Assembly: GCA_004557075.1 (NCBI GenBank)
Contig: SFEX01000017.1
Location: forward strand, 1-33,446
DNA: 33,446 nucleotides
From: Clostridiales bacterium
GTDB lineage: Bacteria > Bacillota > Clostridia > Oscillospirales > Oscillospiraceae
Reading direction: 5' to 3'
Every line of letters starts with the position of its first letter. Position 1 is the stretch's first letter. The translations under genes were made by a program, and so were the position numbers. This document shows, piece by piece, positions 5,997 to 14,008 of the stretch. The notes beneath the pieces are model-generated. The model ran no database searches. It was not told the DNA's origin and saw only the letters and a program-made list of their open reading frames with translations.

Positions 5997-8149
5997 TGAA
6001 AAATGAGATCAAAATTGCCCTTGCCGGCAATCCAAACTGCGGCAAGACGACGCTTTTCAATGCCCTGACCGGCTCTGCGCAGTTTGTGGGAAACTGGCCG
6101 GGCGTTACCGTTGAAAAGAAGGCGGGCAAGCTCAAACGCCACGACGGCGTGACGATAGTTGACCTCCCGGGCATATACTCCCTCTCCCCGTACACGCTTG
6201 AGGAGGTCGTTGCACGAAACTTCCTCATAGGCGAGCGCCCCGACGCGATACTGAACATAATCGACGGCACTAACCTTGAGCGAAATCTCTATCTTACCAC
6301 CCAGCTCACAGAGCTTGGCATTCCCGTCGTGGTCGCCATAAACATGATCGACGTTGTTAAGAAAAACGGAGATGTTATCAACATCCGTGAGCTGTCGCGT
6401 GAGCTTGGCTGCAAGGTGCTGGAGATCTCGGCGCTAAAGGGCGACGGAGTAGCGGCCGCGGCGGAAGCCGCGGTCGAGGCCGCCGGAAGCGCAAAGACCG
6501 TACCGATGCACACCTTCTCCGGTGTTGTGGAGCACGCACTTGCTCACATTGAGGAGGTCACTGTACATAACCTGCCCGAGGAGCAGCAGCGCTGGTACGC
6601 CATCAAGCTCTTTGAGCGCGACGAAAAGGTTATGGAAGCTTTGAAGCTTGACGCGCAGACCCTCAAGCACATAGAACAGGACATCGCCGCCGCGGAAAAC
6701 GAGTGCGATGACGATGCCGAGAGCATAATTACAAACGAACGCTACCTCTACATTGCCTCTCTTATGAAAGCCTGCTACAAAAAGAAAAGCGCAGGCAAGC
6801 TCTCGGCGTCGGATAAAATAGACAAGGCCGTTACCAATCGCTTTGCAGCCCTCCCGATTTTTGCCGCCGTAATGTTCCTTGTCTACTGGATAGCCATGGG
6901 GCCGTTCGGCAGCTTTCTGACCGACTGGACAAACGATGTTTTCGGCGCTGAAATACTTCAGGGCAACGCGGCGGCGCTTATGGAGAGCTGGGGCGCGGCG
7001 GACTGGCTCAGCGGCCTCGTGGTCGACGGCATCATCGGTGGCGTCGGCGCGGTGCTTGGCTTCGTTCCTCAGCTCCTTGTTCTGTTCCTCATGCTGTGCA
7101 TACTCGAGGACGTAGGCTATATGGCCCGCGTAGCCTTCATCATGGACAGGATATTCCGCAAATTCGGCCTGTCCGGCAAGAGCTTCATACCCATGCTGGT
7201 CGGCACCGGCTGCGGAGTTCCGGGCGTTATGGCCTCGCGCACCATCGAGAATGAGCGCGACAGGCGCATGACTATCATGACTACCTGCTTTATACCCTGT
7301 GGCGCGAAAATGCCTATAGTCGGCATGCTTGCCGGAGCGCTGTTCGGCGGCAGCGGCTTAGTTGCGGTGTCCGCGTATTTCATCGGCGTTGCGGCGATCA
7401 TAATCTCCGGAATAATGCTGAAAAAGACCAGACCATTTACCGGCGAGCCCGCGCCCTTTGTCATGGAGCTTCCGGCGTATCATGTGCCCGCTGTGGGAAA
7501 CGTCCTGCGCGGCACATGGGAGCGCGGCTGGAGCTTCATCAAAAAGGCGGGCACGATAATCCTGCTATCTGCGATAGTCCTCTGGTTCTTACAGGGTTTC
7601 GGCATCGTTGACGGCAGATTCACGATGGTCGAGGACAATAACTCGTCGCTGCTTGCGACGATAGGCCGCGCGATAGCCTTTATCTTCACCCCGCTCGGCT
7701 TCGGCGACTGGCAGTCAACGGTTGCGACCGTGACCGGACTTATCGCCAAGGAAAACGTGGTAACCACCTTCGGCGTGGTGTTCCATGTAGCAGGTGAGGT
7801 CGCGGAGGATACCCCGGCGCTGCTGAGTGCGGTCGCTGCTCATTACACCGCGCTTTCCGCGTACAGCTTCATGATCTTCAACCTCCTGTGCGCACCCTGC
7901 TTTGCCGCTATGGGCGCTATCAAGAGGGAAATGAATAACGCAAAATGGACATGGGCTGCCATAGGCTACATGTGCGTATTCGCCTATGCTGTCTCCCTCA
8001 TCGTATATCAGTTCGGCGCGTGGTTTATAGGCTCCGGCTCCGTCATCGGAACGATCTTCGCTGTAGCTTTGCTTGCTTTCATCTTATATATGCTGTTTCG
8101 CCCCTATAAGACGAGCGAAAAGCTCAAATCCGCAGCGTATGCGGCATAA
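5993..8149 (+). CDS. feoB: Ferrous iron transporter FeoB
   Basis: A 718-residue inner-membrane transporter for Fe(II) with an N-terminal GTPase. Visible G-protein motifs are GNPNCGKTTLFN (G1), DLPGIYSLSPYT (G3), NMID (G4) and SALKG (G5). A helical linker (about residues 165-270) leads to the membrane domain, which has several hydrophobic segments and the Cys-containing gate motifs VGTGCGVPGVMASRT and CFIPCGAKMPIV, and later CAPCFAAMGAIKRE. The length is normal for the family. ATG at 5993 overlaps the feoA stop; ATG 5996 is an alternative. It belongs to the feoA-feoA-feoB operon and is followed 18 bases later by the usual Cys-rich small membrane protein. Confidence 0.97.
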   Translation: MMKNEIKIALAGNPNCGKTTLFNALTGSAQFVGNWPGVTVEKKAGKLKRHDGVTIVDLPGIYSLSPYTLEEVVARNFLIGERPDAILNIIDGTNLERNLYLTTQLTELGIPVVVAINMIDVVKKNGDVINIRELSRELGCKVLEISALKGDGVAAAAEAAVEAAGSAKTVPMHTFSGVVEHALAHIEEVTVHNLPEEQQRWYAIKLFERDEKVMEALKLDAQTLKHIEQDIAAAENECDDDAESIITNERYLYIASLMKACYKKKSAGKLSASDKIDKAVTNRFAALPIFAAVMFLVYWIAMGPFGSFLTDWTNDVFGAEILQGNAAALMESWGAADWLSGLVVDGIIGGVGAVLGFVPQLLVLFLMLCILEDVGYMARVAFIMDRIFRKFGLSGKSFIPMLVGTGCGVPGVMASRTIENERDRRMTIMTTCFIPCGAKMPIVGMLAGALFGGSGLVAVSAYFIGVAAIIISGIMLKKTRPFTGEPAPFVMELPAYHVPAVGNVLRGTWERGWSFIKKAGTIILLSAIVLWFLQGFGIVDGRFTMVEDNNSSLLATIGRAIAFIFTPLGFGDWQSTVATVTGLIAKENVVTTFGVVFHVAGEVAEDTPALLSAVAAHYTALSAYSFMIFNLLCAPCFAAMGAIKREMNNAKWTWAAIGYMCVFAYAVSLIVYQFGAWFIGSGSVIGTIFAVALLAFILYMLFRPYKTSEKLKSAAYAA

Positions 8150-8167
8150 AAAATCCGGAGGAATACT

Positions 8168-8341
8168 ATGATAAGCTGGATAAGTCAAAACATTGCGAAC
8201 ATAGTGATATGCTTCGTGCTGATACTCGTGGTGTCGCTTGCCGTTGCGGTGCTTGTCAGAAACAAAAGGAAGGGAAAATCCTCCTGCGGCTGCAACTGCT
8301 CGGGCTGCGCAATGTCGGGCGCCTGTCACAGTAAAAAATAG
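8168..8341 (+). CDS. FeoB-associated Cys-rich membrane protein
   Basis: A 57-residue protein. Residues ~9-30 form one membrane helix (IANIVICFVLILVVSLAVAV), followed by a basic stretch RNKRKGK and a Cys-rich tail with the pattern C-G-C-N-C-S-G-C-x5-C. This is the layout of the short FeoB-associated proteins found after feoB in Firmicutes, thought to assist iron transport or take the place of FeoC; the exact role is not settled. ATG at 8168 has CCGGAGG about eight bases upstream, and the gene follows feoB by 18 bases. A terminator-like hairpin follows immediately. Confidence 0.9.
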   Translation: MISWISQNIANIVICFVLILVVSLAVAVLVRNKRKGKSSCGCNCSGCAMSGACHSKK

Positions 8342-8342
8342 C

Positions 8343-8374
8343 GTAAGCGGCTGGAAACAGCCGCTTACAATTTT
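8343..8374 (+). terminator. Terminator-like hairpin after the feo genes
   Basis: GTAAGCGGCTG and CAGCCGCTTAC form a perfect 11-bp stem with a GAAA loop, followed by AATTTT. The T-tract is short, so partial read-through into the DUF3793 and flavodoxin genes is possible. Confidence 0.65.
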
Positions 8375-8421
8375 ATGAGTATAATCCGCCGCAATATTCA
8401 AATGATAGGAGTATGGATAAT

Positions 8422-8970
8422 ATGAGTGACGAGCTTATAGTCAGCCAGTGCTCGCCGACGCTGGCGGGACTGAAAACGGGGAATATGTTCTCGGTAGAGT
8501 TCACATCAAAAGAGGAGACCATTGAAAGAATACGCGGCCTCAATCTCAGACTTGTGCCACACGGCCTTTGCATGCTCCCTCTGCGTTTTACAGAGAAGCG
8601 GGTGCTCGTTTATATGTACAGTCCCGAGCGGCTGTGCGCGGATCTTGAGCAGCCGCAGGTGCGCGAGCTTCTGAGCAGCTTCGGCTACGACCTCAGCTCC
8701 GCCGGAGGCTGCATAGCCCGGCTTCGCAGGCGAATGGGCGAGGGAGGCGAATTTCCGCACGAGGTCGGCCTGTTTCTCGGATACCCTGCCGAGGATGTGC
8801 GCGGCTTTATCGAAAACAGGGCGGCTGATTGCAAATGCGTCGGCTTCTGGAAGGTATACGGAGATGTGGATGCGGCTAAAATGAAGTTTGAGCGCTTTGA
8901 GAAATGCACCCGCGATAACTGCGGCAGGCTGCGCCGCGGATGCAGCCTCGAACAGCTCATCTCACAGTGA
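8422..8970 (+). CDS. DUF3793 family protein
   Basis: A ~182-residue cytosolic protein of the DUF3793 family, of unknown biochemical function. Recognisable features are the N-terminal CSPTLAGLKTGNMFS segment, LVYMYSPERL in the middle and the C-terminal GEFPHEVGLFLGYPAEDVRGFI followed by Cys/Lys-rich CKCVGFWKVYGD. ATG 8413 is only two bases after AGGAG, so ATG 8422 is the better start. In Clostridia this family recurs beside feoB and flavodoxin genes, and here it lies between them, 13 bases before a flavodoxin gene. Function in iron limitation is inferred from context; the sequence gives no catalytic motif that I recognise. Confidence 0.82.
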   Translation: MSDELIVSQCSPTLAGLKTGNMFSVEFTSKEETIERIRGLNLRLVPHGLCMLPLRFTEKRVLVYMYSPERLCADLEQPQVRELLSSFGYDLSSAGGCIARLRRRMGEGGEFPHEVGLFLGYPAEDVRGFIENRAADCKCVGFWKVYGDVDAAKMKFERFEKCTRDNCGRLRRGCSLEQLISQ

Positions 8971-8983
8971 AACGGTGGAAGGC

Positions 8984-9412
8984 ATGAATAAAATTGCAAT
9001 AGTTTATTGGAGCGGCACGGGCAACACCGCGGCCATGGCGGAAAAAATCAGAAAGGGCGCCGAGGAGAAGGGCGCTAACGTGCAGGTGTACAAGTCCGGA
9101 GAGTTTGAGCCGGAAATGCTGGACGCGTTCGACGTCGTTGCCTTCGGCTGTCCGGCGATGGGCGCAGAGTCGCTTGAGGACGTGGAATTTAAGCCTGTGT
9201 TTGATTCGTGTGCAGTCCGGCTTGAAAATAAAAAGATAGCGCTGTTCGGCTCATATGGCTGGGGAAGCGGCAAATGGCTGGAGCGCTGGGAGGATGACTG
9301 CCGCGACTGCGGCGCTGACATAGTTGCCGACAGCCTGGCCTGCTGTGGCTTTCCGGAGGGCGAAGCCGCCGAGAACTGCTACGCCCTCGGCGAGAAGCTT
9401 GCAAGCGTATAA
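8984..9412 (+). CDS. Flavodoxin
   Basis: A 142-residue flavodoxin, a small FMN electron carrier that can replace ferredoxin when iron is scarce. The N-terminal IVYWSGTGNTAAMAEKI is the phosphate-binding loop for FMN. The other FMN loops are visible as FGCPAMGAESLED and LFGSYGWGSGKWLERW. The length is typical of short-chain flavodoxins. The frame extends upstream, but ATG 8984 gives the proper N-terminus, with GGTGGAAGG just before it. It follows DUF3793 by 13 bases and so probably shares its transcript. Position after the feo operon fits iron-controlled expression. Confidence 0.93.
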   Translation: MNKIAIVYWSGTGNTAAMAEKIRKGAEEKGANVQVYKSGEFEPEMLDAFDVVAFGCPAMGAESLEDVEFKPVFDSCAVRLENKKIALFGSYGWGSGKWLERWEDDCRDCGADIVADSLACCGFPEGEAAENCYALGEKLASV

Positions 9413-9444
9413 TAAGAATTATCCCCCGCTTTCAAAAATTGAAG

Positions 9445-9620
9445 TGACCCCAAAAAGTTAGACAATAATTAAGAGCAAAAATTGTTCAAGCAGCCGAAAG
9501 GGCTTGTTGCCTGTGAAGAGCAGGCGGCAAGCCCTTAAGCTTTGCCTTGATGCGGTGGTTGTTGTAGTAATCGAGATATTCAACAAGTTCTTGTTTGAAG
9601 TGATCCATAGATTGGAAGGA
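9445..9620 (-). mobile_element. Remnant of an IS3-family insertion sequence (one end)
   Basis: The inverted-repeat end TGACCCCAAAAAGTTAG at 9445-9461 is typical of IS3/IS150-type elements. On the minus strand the following sequence codes for the C-terminal end of the orfB integrase, with the family signature EYLDYYNNHRIKAKLKGLPP, and stops at 9486-9488. Homology ends near 9610-9620, where a host gene begins, so only about 170 bases of an element of over 1 kb remain. Confidence 0.8.
9486..9615 (-). pseudogene. IS3-family transposase orfB, C-terminal fragment
   Basis: About 43 codons remain, from QSMDHFKQELVEYLDYY through KAKLKGLPPALHRQQ to the stop. This is the end of the DDE integrase domain after its last catalytic residue. 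All upstream catalytic parts are missing, so it is inactive. The fragment abuts the truncated membrane-protein gene at about 9615. Confidence 0.78.
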
Positions 9621-10020
9621 TAAGCTTACAAAGCTCGTTATAGTCATAAGCTATCTCGCAGTGTGGGCGGCCTCGCTGATAGCGTTCTGGCTGTTTATGG
9701 ATCCGACCGGCGCGTTAGGATACAGTTTAATGTTCCAGTGGTTCCTGTTCCCGATCACGACTTTTATACTTTCACTGCTGATAGGAAGAAATAATTGTTG
9801 GGGCAAATGGAAATGGATTTCGCCGGTGATTTTCGGCCTTATGTTTATGCTTTCCGACTATGCTACTTTCAAAATAGCGAATGTTATTGCCAACGGCAGC
9901 GCACTGATAGAGCCTGAGTTTAGACTGCTTCTGCACGGAACGGCCGTTTCCCTTGTTGCCCTTGCAATAGGCGCGATATTTTACAAATGCAGCCCTAAAA
10001 AAGAACAGCTTAATACATAA
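9616..10020 (+). pseudogene. Membrane protein gene truncated at its start by the IS remnant
   Basis: The open frame encodes roughly 134 residues. It begins ...KDKLTKLVIVISYLAVWAASL at the IS junction and has about four hydrophobic helices, ending KCSPKKEQLNT. The cytosolic lysine-rich lead KDKLTK followed directly by a membrane helix looks like a normal protein N-terminus that has lost only its first codon or few. No ATG, GTG or TTG lies at the right distance from the GGAAGGA at 9614-9620; the first usable start is GTG 9661, inside the first helix. I do not recognise the family. It may be expressed poorly from GTG 9661 or be dead. Confidence 0.65.
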
Positions 10021-10051
10021 AAAATTCCCGCCCGTAGGCGGGAATTTTTTG
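10021..10051. terminator. Bidirectional terminator
   Basis: AAAATTCCCGCC (10021-10032) pairs perfectly with GGCGGGAATTTT (10037-10048) around CGTA, with T-tracts on both strands. It separates the truncated membrane gene from the convergent hypA. Confidence 0.85.
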
Positions 10052-10053
10052 GT

Positions 10054-10395
10054 TTAGTATGCTGCTATTTCTTTTAATGTGAGGTCGCGGCCTGATATCG
10101 GCGCGAGCTTTTTGCCGCCGCAGTCGGGGCAGACGAGCTTTTCAACATCCGCCACAAACTCGCTGCCGCAGTCGAGGCAGCGTGCCATTCCCGGCAGAGT
10201 TTCAACGATCATCTCGGTCTGCGCGTATGGCGTGCCGTCAATGACTGCCTCCCAGCAATCGCTGAGAAAATGCGGTACGACACCCGATAGCGTGCCGACC
10301 TCGACTGTGATGCTGCTGACGCCGTCGCAGCCTTCCTCTTTCACTGCCTTATCGACCATTTTGAGCAGTGCGTCGCAAATTCCAAGCTCGTGCAT
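10054..10395 (-). CDS. hypA: HypA-like nickel metallochaperone, copy 1
   Basis: A 113-residue HypA/HybF-type protein. HypA delivers Ni(II) during [NiFe]-hydrogenase maturation and binds a structural zinc. Seen here: the N-terminal MHELG, whose His2 and Glu3 belong to the nickel site, the core VGTLSGVVPHFLSDCWEAV, and a zinc ribbon with two CxxC pairs (CLDC and CPDC). The ATG shares its A with the stop of the preceding flavoprotein gene (TAATG), so the two are tightly coupled. It is the last gene of gntR-oxr1-hypA. No hydrogenase structural gene or hypBCDEF lies in the window, so its client may be elsewhere or may be the flavoprotein itself. That last idea is inference. Confidence 0.88.
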   Translation of the reverse strand: MHELGICDALLKMVDKAVKEEGCDGVSSITVEVGTLSGVVPHFLSDCWEAVIDGTPYAQTEMIVETLPGMARCLDCGSEFVADVEKLVCPDCGGKKLAPISGRDLTLKEIAAY

Positions 10396-13076
10396 TACTT
10401 CGTTACGGCCTTCTTGATTATGCCGCCGGTACGCTTGACAAGACCCTCGGCGACCTTGATGGGCATGCTCTCGAAGTTTCCTGCGTGGATGTTGCGCACC
10501 TTCTTGAGTTTGATGGCGTCAAATTTGCACTTGGTGGTGCACAGGCCGCAGCCGATGCAGAGATATTCATCGACCTTGGTAGCGCCGCAGCCGAGGCAGC
10601 GCGCCGTCTCCTTGCGCACCTGCTCCTCTGTGAAGGTAACGCGGGCGTCGGAGAAGGTCTTTGCCTTGGCCTCGTTGTAGCCGGGCATCTGACGGTGCTC
10701 ATGGTCGAAGCTGGAAACGTCGATAAGAGCGTGCTCTTTGTTGAGCGACTTGTAGACCCTGCGGTCGCGTCCCATGGTGAGGGTCTGCCCCTCGTGAACG
10801 GCGCGGTGCAGGCTTATTGCGCCCTCCTTGCCGGCTGCGATAGCGTCGATGGCAAACTTGGGACCTGTGTAGCAGTCGCCGCCGACAAAAATGTCGGACT
10901 GGGCGGTCTGATATGTAAGCTCGTCTGCGATTGCAAGACCCTTCTTCGTGGTCTTGAGTTCACCGACGTCAAGCTCGCCCCAATCGACGACCTGACCGAT
11001 AGCGCCGATGACACTGTCGACCTTGATGGTCTCAAACTTGCCGGTGCCGACGGGTTTGCGGCGACACTTTTCGTCGGGTTCGCCAAGCTCCATGATCTCA
11101 ACCTTGAGACCGGCAACCTTGCCGTTTTTGCCCTCTATCTCAACGGGAGCGCTCAAGAAGCGGAACTTAACGCCCTCTGCCATTGCCTCCTTGACCTCCT
11201 CGGGGTCTGCGGGCATTTCGGCCTCGGAACGGCGGTAGACTATGTAGGTGTTGTCAGCGCCGAGACGGACAGCGCTGCGGCATACGTCCATTGCGACGTT
11301 GCCGCCGCCGATGACGGCGCAGTTTTTGCCGATCGCGGGCTTGTTGCCGAGGTTTACTTCACGCAGGAAGTCAACGCCGCCGTAAACGCCCTCAAGCTCC
11401 TCACCGGTGATGCCGAGCGGGGCGGATTTCTGCGCGCCGATGGCAAGATAGAAGCCCTTGTAGCCCTCTTCGCGAAGCTTGGCGATGGTGACGTCCTTGC
11501 CGACCTCAACGCCGCACTTAAACTCAACGCCCATCTCCTTGAGAATGTCGATCTCAGCGTTCAGGACGTCCTTTTCAAGACGGAAGTTAGGGATACCGAG
11601 CGTGAGCATGCCGCCGGGAACGGGGTTTTTATCGAACACGGTCACGGGGTAGCCCTTCTGCGCCAGATAGTATGCACAGCTCATACCGGCGGGGCCTGCG
11701 CCGATGACGGCGATCTTCTGGGGGTAGGGACGGCCTATCTGGTTTACCATCTTGGGCACATAGCGGGTCTTTTCGTTGAGGTCATGGTCGGCGATAAAGC
11801 GCTTTACCTCGTCGATAGCGACGGCCTCGTCAACGCTTGCGCGGGTACATTCGGCCTCGCAGCGCTTGTTGCAGATACGTCCGCAGACGGCGGGGAAGGG
11901 GTTCTCGGTCTTGATAAGCTCAAGAGCCTCGGTGTATCTGCCCTGAGCGGCCAGCTTCAGATAGCCCTGAACGGGGATGTGAGCGGGGCAGGCGGTCTTG
12001 CAGGGCGCGGTGCCGGTGGGCATAACGTCCTCACGGTTTTCGCGGTAGTTGACGTTCCATACGTCCTTTGAATAGATGACGTCGGTCATCTTCTTGTACT
12101 CGGGGGTGGAGAGATCATCGGTGGAGCAGAGCTTCTGGCCGAGCCTGAGCGCGTTGCCGGGGCAGACCTCGACGCACTGTGCGCAGGCGACGCACTTTGC
12201 CTCGTCGATCTCGGCGACGAAGTTTGAGCGTATTGCGTCTCTCGCGCCGAACATGAGGCCGACGCGCAGACCGAAGCATGCGCAGGAGCAGCAGTTGCAG
12301 ATAGCGGCGCTGTCGCCTGCTTCCTCGATGTTGGGGATATCGTGCATCAGGCCGTTGTCCTCTGCGCGCTTTATGATCTCAAGTGCCTCTTCCTTGGTAA
12401 TCTGTCTTGCTCGGCCTGAGCGTATGTAGTGCTCTGCGCCCTTGCCCATCTGAATGCACATATCCTCGTCCAAATGTCCGCAGCCGTCGCCGATAGCGGT
12501 GCGAGATGCGCGGCAGGAGCAGGGGGATACGGAGAAAGTATCGTACTTATCAAGGTAATATGAAAGCTTTTCAAATTCGGCGGTGTCGGGGTTATCCTCA
12601 ATTGCGCTCTGAACGGGGATGACGCGCATGAGTCCGTAGCCGTCGGGGAGGAAAGAGCCCATGGTGGCGGCGAGGTTTCTGGTGTATTCCTCGAATGCGC
12701 GGTTTACCTCGGGGTGTGCGGCGGAAAGCTCGGTGTTGTTTACCATCATCTCAAGGATGCCGGGGGCGAAGATCTGCATGTAGTATACATCCTGACCGGC
12801 CTCGGCGCTGTAGGTGCGGCGGAAAACGCCGTAGTAGACGAGGTTATCCAGCAGCGGCTGTATCTCCTCAACGGTTTTGCCGACCTTCTTGGCAAGGTAA
12901 CCTGCGGTGCGGTCCTTGCGCAGACCGGCGGCGATGGCGATATCCGCCTCGTCGTCGCTGACGATATTCGCCATGCTGTAGTATTCCGGCGCGTTCTCGT
13001 CGATTTTGGTCATGATACCCGTCACGCTGGCGATTATTCGCGCAAGCTTGACGATCTTGGGTCTGAGTTGTGCCAT
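10395..13076 (-). CDS. Multidomain Fe-S/FAD/NAD(P) oxidoreductase, copy 1
   Basis: An 893-residue cytosolic flavoprotein. Residues ~30-90 contain EYYSMANIVSDDEADIA and a winged-helix-like segment ending DNLVYYGVFRR. Residues ~180-290 form a Cys-rich module with PCSCRASR, GCG, and CNCCSCACFGLR. A ferredoxin motif CVACAQCVEVCPG follows (~300). The rest resembles NfnB/GltD: a CKTACPAHIPVQGYLK cluster domain, an FAD loop VIGAGPAGMSC (~462), an NAD(P) loop VIGGGNVAMDV (~588), and a C-terminal CIGCGLCTTKCKFDA. It probably shuttles electrons between NAD(P)H, flavin and Fe-S carriers; the substrate is unknown. It starts 27 bases after gntR and overlaps hypA by one base. It is the most divergent of three paralogs in the window, and has DEKCRRK where the others have DEKGRRK. 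Confidence 0.85.
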   Translation of the reverse strand: MAQLRPKIVKLARIIASVTGIMTKIDENAPEYYSMANIVSDDEADIAIAAGLRKDRTAGYLAKKVGKTVEEIQPLLDNLVYYGVFRRTYSAEAGQDVYYMQIFAPGILEMMVNNTELSAAHPEVNRAFEEYTRNLAATMGSFLPDGYGLMRVIPVQSAIEDNPDTAEFEKLSYYLDKYDTFSVSPCSCRASRTAIGDGCGHLDEDMCIQMGKGAEHYIRSGRARQITKEEALEIIKRAEDNGLMHDIPNIEEAGDSAAICNCCSCACFGLRVGLMFGARDAIRSNFVAEIDEAKCVACAQCVEVCPGNALRLGQKLCSTDDLSTPEYKKMTDVIYSKDVWNVNYRENREDVMPTGTAPCKTACPAHIPVQGYLKLAAQGRYTEALELIKTENPFPAVCGRICNKRCEAECTRASVDEAVAIDEVKRFIADHDLNEKTRYVPKMVNQIGRPYPQKIAVIGAGPAGMSCAYYLAQKGYPVTVFDKNPVPGGMLTLGIPNFRLEKDVLNAEIDILKEMGVEFKCGVEVGKDVTIAKLREEGYKGFYLAIGAQKSAPLGITGEELEGVYGGVDFLREVNLGNKPAIGKNCAVIGGGNVAMDVCRSAVRLGADNTYIVYRRSEAEMPADPEEVKEAMAEGVKFRFLSAPVEIEGKNGKVAGLKVEIMELGEPDEKCRRKPVGTGKFETIKVDSVIGAIGQVVDWGELDVGELKTTKKGLAIADELTYQTAQSDIFVGGDCYTGPKFAIDAIAAGKEGAISLHRAVHEGQTLTMGRDRRVYKSLNKEHALIDVSSFDHEHRQMPGYNEAKAKTFSDARVTFTEEQVRKETARCLGCGATKVDEYLCIGCGLCTTKCKFDAIKLKKVRNIHAGNFESMPIKVAEGLVKRTGGIIKKAVTK

Positions 13077-13103
13077 GTTGTTCTCCCTTCATACATTTAA
13101 AAT

Positions 13104-13832
13104 TTATAGCTGCTGTTTAAACGACATATTAAATTGCTCATCGAGCCCGTTTTTAAGCTCAAGGCAGGCCGCATCACTATCGCCTTTTTCAAGGCAGTCC
13201 ACGAAATAGCTCAGTCTGTCGATAGCCCTCCCCGCACCGTAATTGCGAAGATACTTTTCCCACAGAACTAAGCTGACGCTTTTGACTGCGTTGAAGGTGA
13301 GCGGGATGATGGCGCTGCGGCTCATGCGTGCGAGGGCGTTGTGAAAGTCGAAAAAGCGCTCGGCAAGTCCGGCATAGCTCATGCGCTCGTCCGAAACGTA
13401 ATCGCCGATGCCGACTATCATCTCACGCAGAGTTTTGATGTCCTCATCGGTGTGCAGCGCTGCAAAGCGCTCCATGGCAAGCCCCTCCATGGCGTAGCGC
13501 ATGTCGAACATACCGCGAATTATATCGGGGCCGATGTTATAGTTGCTGTATTTTGCAACGGCGTTGAAGGTCTCAAGATTGCCGGTGACCATATAGTCGG
13601 CGATAAAGACGCCGCTCTGGGGCTTGATGGTGACAAAGCCCATTCGAGCAAGCTCCTGAAGCCCGCTGTGAACGACGGTTTTGCCGATGCCCATCTGCTC
13701 TGCGAGCGAACGCTCGGGCGGAAGCCTTTCGCCGACTTTGAGCTTGCCGGAGATAATAAGCTCCGCCATTTTGCTTATAAAAAGATCCTTCAGTGTCGGA
13801 GCCGACAGTTTTTCAAAATTTTCCACGGGCAT
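13104..13832 (-). CDS. GntR-family regulator with FCD domain
   Basis: A 242-residue FadR-subfamily transcription factor. The N-terminal winged helix shows the family signature KVGERLPPERSLAEQMGIGKT, then VVHSGLQELARMGFV. The C-terminal ~150 residues are an all-helical FCD ligand domain; FHNALARMS carries one of the usual metal-ligand histidines. Such proteins usually sense organic acids or acyl-CoAs. AAGGGG directly precedes ATG 13832, so GTG 13826 is a possible alternative start. It precedes oxr1 by 27 bases in the same direction and diverges from oxr2. A TGGT-GCG-ACCA palindrome lies just upstream of it and a related half-site overlaps the divergent promoters. It therefore likely controls both flavoprotein genes. 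Confidence 0.88.
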   Translation of the reverse strand: MPVENFEKLSAPTLKDLFISKMAELIISGKLKVGERLPPERSLAEQMGIGKTVVHSGLQELARMGFVTIKPQSGVFIADYMVTGNLETFNAVAKYSNYNIGPDIIRGMFDMRYAMEGLAMERFAALHTDEDIKTLREMIVGIGDYVSDERMSYAGLAERFFDFHNALARMSRSAIIPLTFNAVKSVSLVLWEKYLRNYGAGRAIDRLSYFVDCLEKGDSDAACLELKNGLDEQFNMSFKQQL

Positions 13833-13846
13833 ACCCCTTAGCTTAA

Positions 13847-13863
13847 AATTGGTGCGACCAGAA
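13847..13863. promoter_or_regulatory. Candidate GntR/FadR-type operator, proximal
   Basis: TGGT-GCG-ACCA (13850-13860) is a perfect palindrome in the TGGT-N3-ACCA form known for FadR-type regulators, flanked by AAT and GAA. It lies 15 bases upstream of the gntR start, in its leader, consistent with autoregulation. Confidence 0.6.
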
Positions 13864-13954
13864 CCAAAGCGCTTGCAGGCTATGGATTTTCAACAGATAT
13901 TAGGGAAATTTACTGGCAATAAGTACAAAAATCATGGTATCGGATAATGTGGTG

Positions 13955-13984
13955 TTGACAAAATATCCGAAAGTGTTTTATTGT
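13955..13984 (+). promoter_or_regulatory. Candidate promoter of oxr2
   Basis: TTGACA (13955-13960) is a perfect -35 box. The best -10 is TATTGT (13979-13984) after 18 bases, which is weak, so an activator or alternative -10 cannot be excluded. Transcription would start near 13991, next to the second GntR half-site. Confidence 0.5.
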
Positions 13985-13991
13985 TAACATA

Positions 13992-14008
13992 GTGTGTAGA
14001 CCAATTTT
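13992..14008. promoter_or_regulatory. Candidate GntR-type operator, distal
   Basis: On the minus strand the site reads AAAATTGGTCTACACAC, sharing the nine bases AAAATTGGT with the proximal palindrome. Only one half-site is good. It overlaps the minus -10 box and the predicted start of the plus-strand transcript, so occupancy would affect both directions. Confidence 0.45.

Noticed and set aside
10368..12071. Long plus-strand ORF opposite oxr1 (567 codons)
   Set aside because: It is antisense to a gene with clear conserved motifs; its product is Leu/Ala/Asp-rich without domains, as expected from codon bias.
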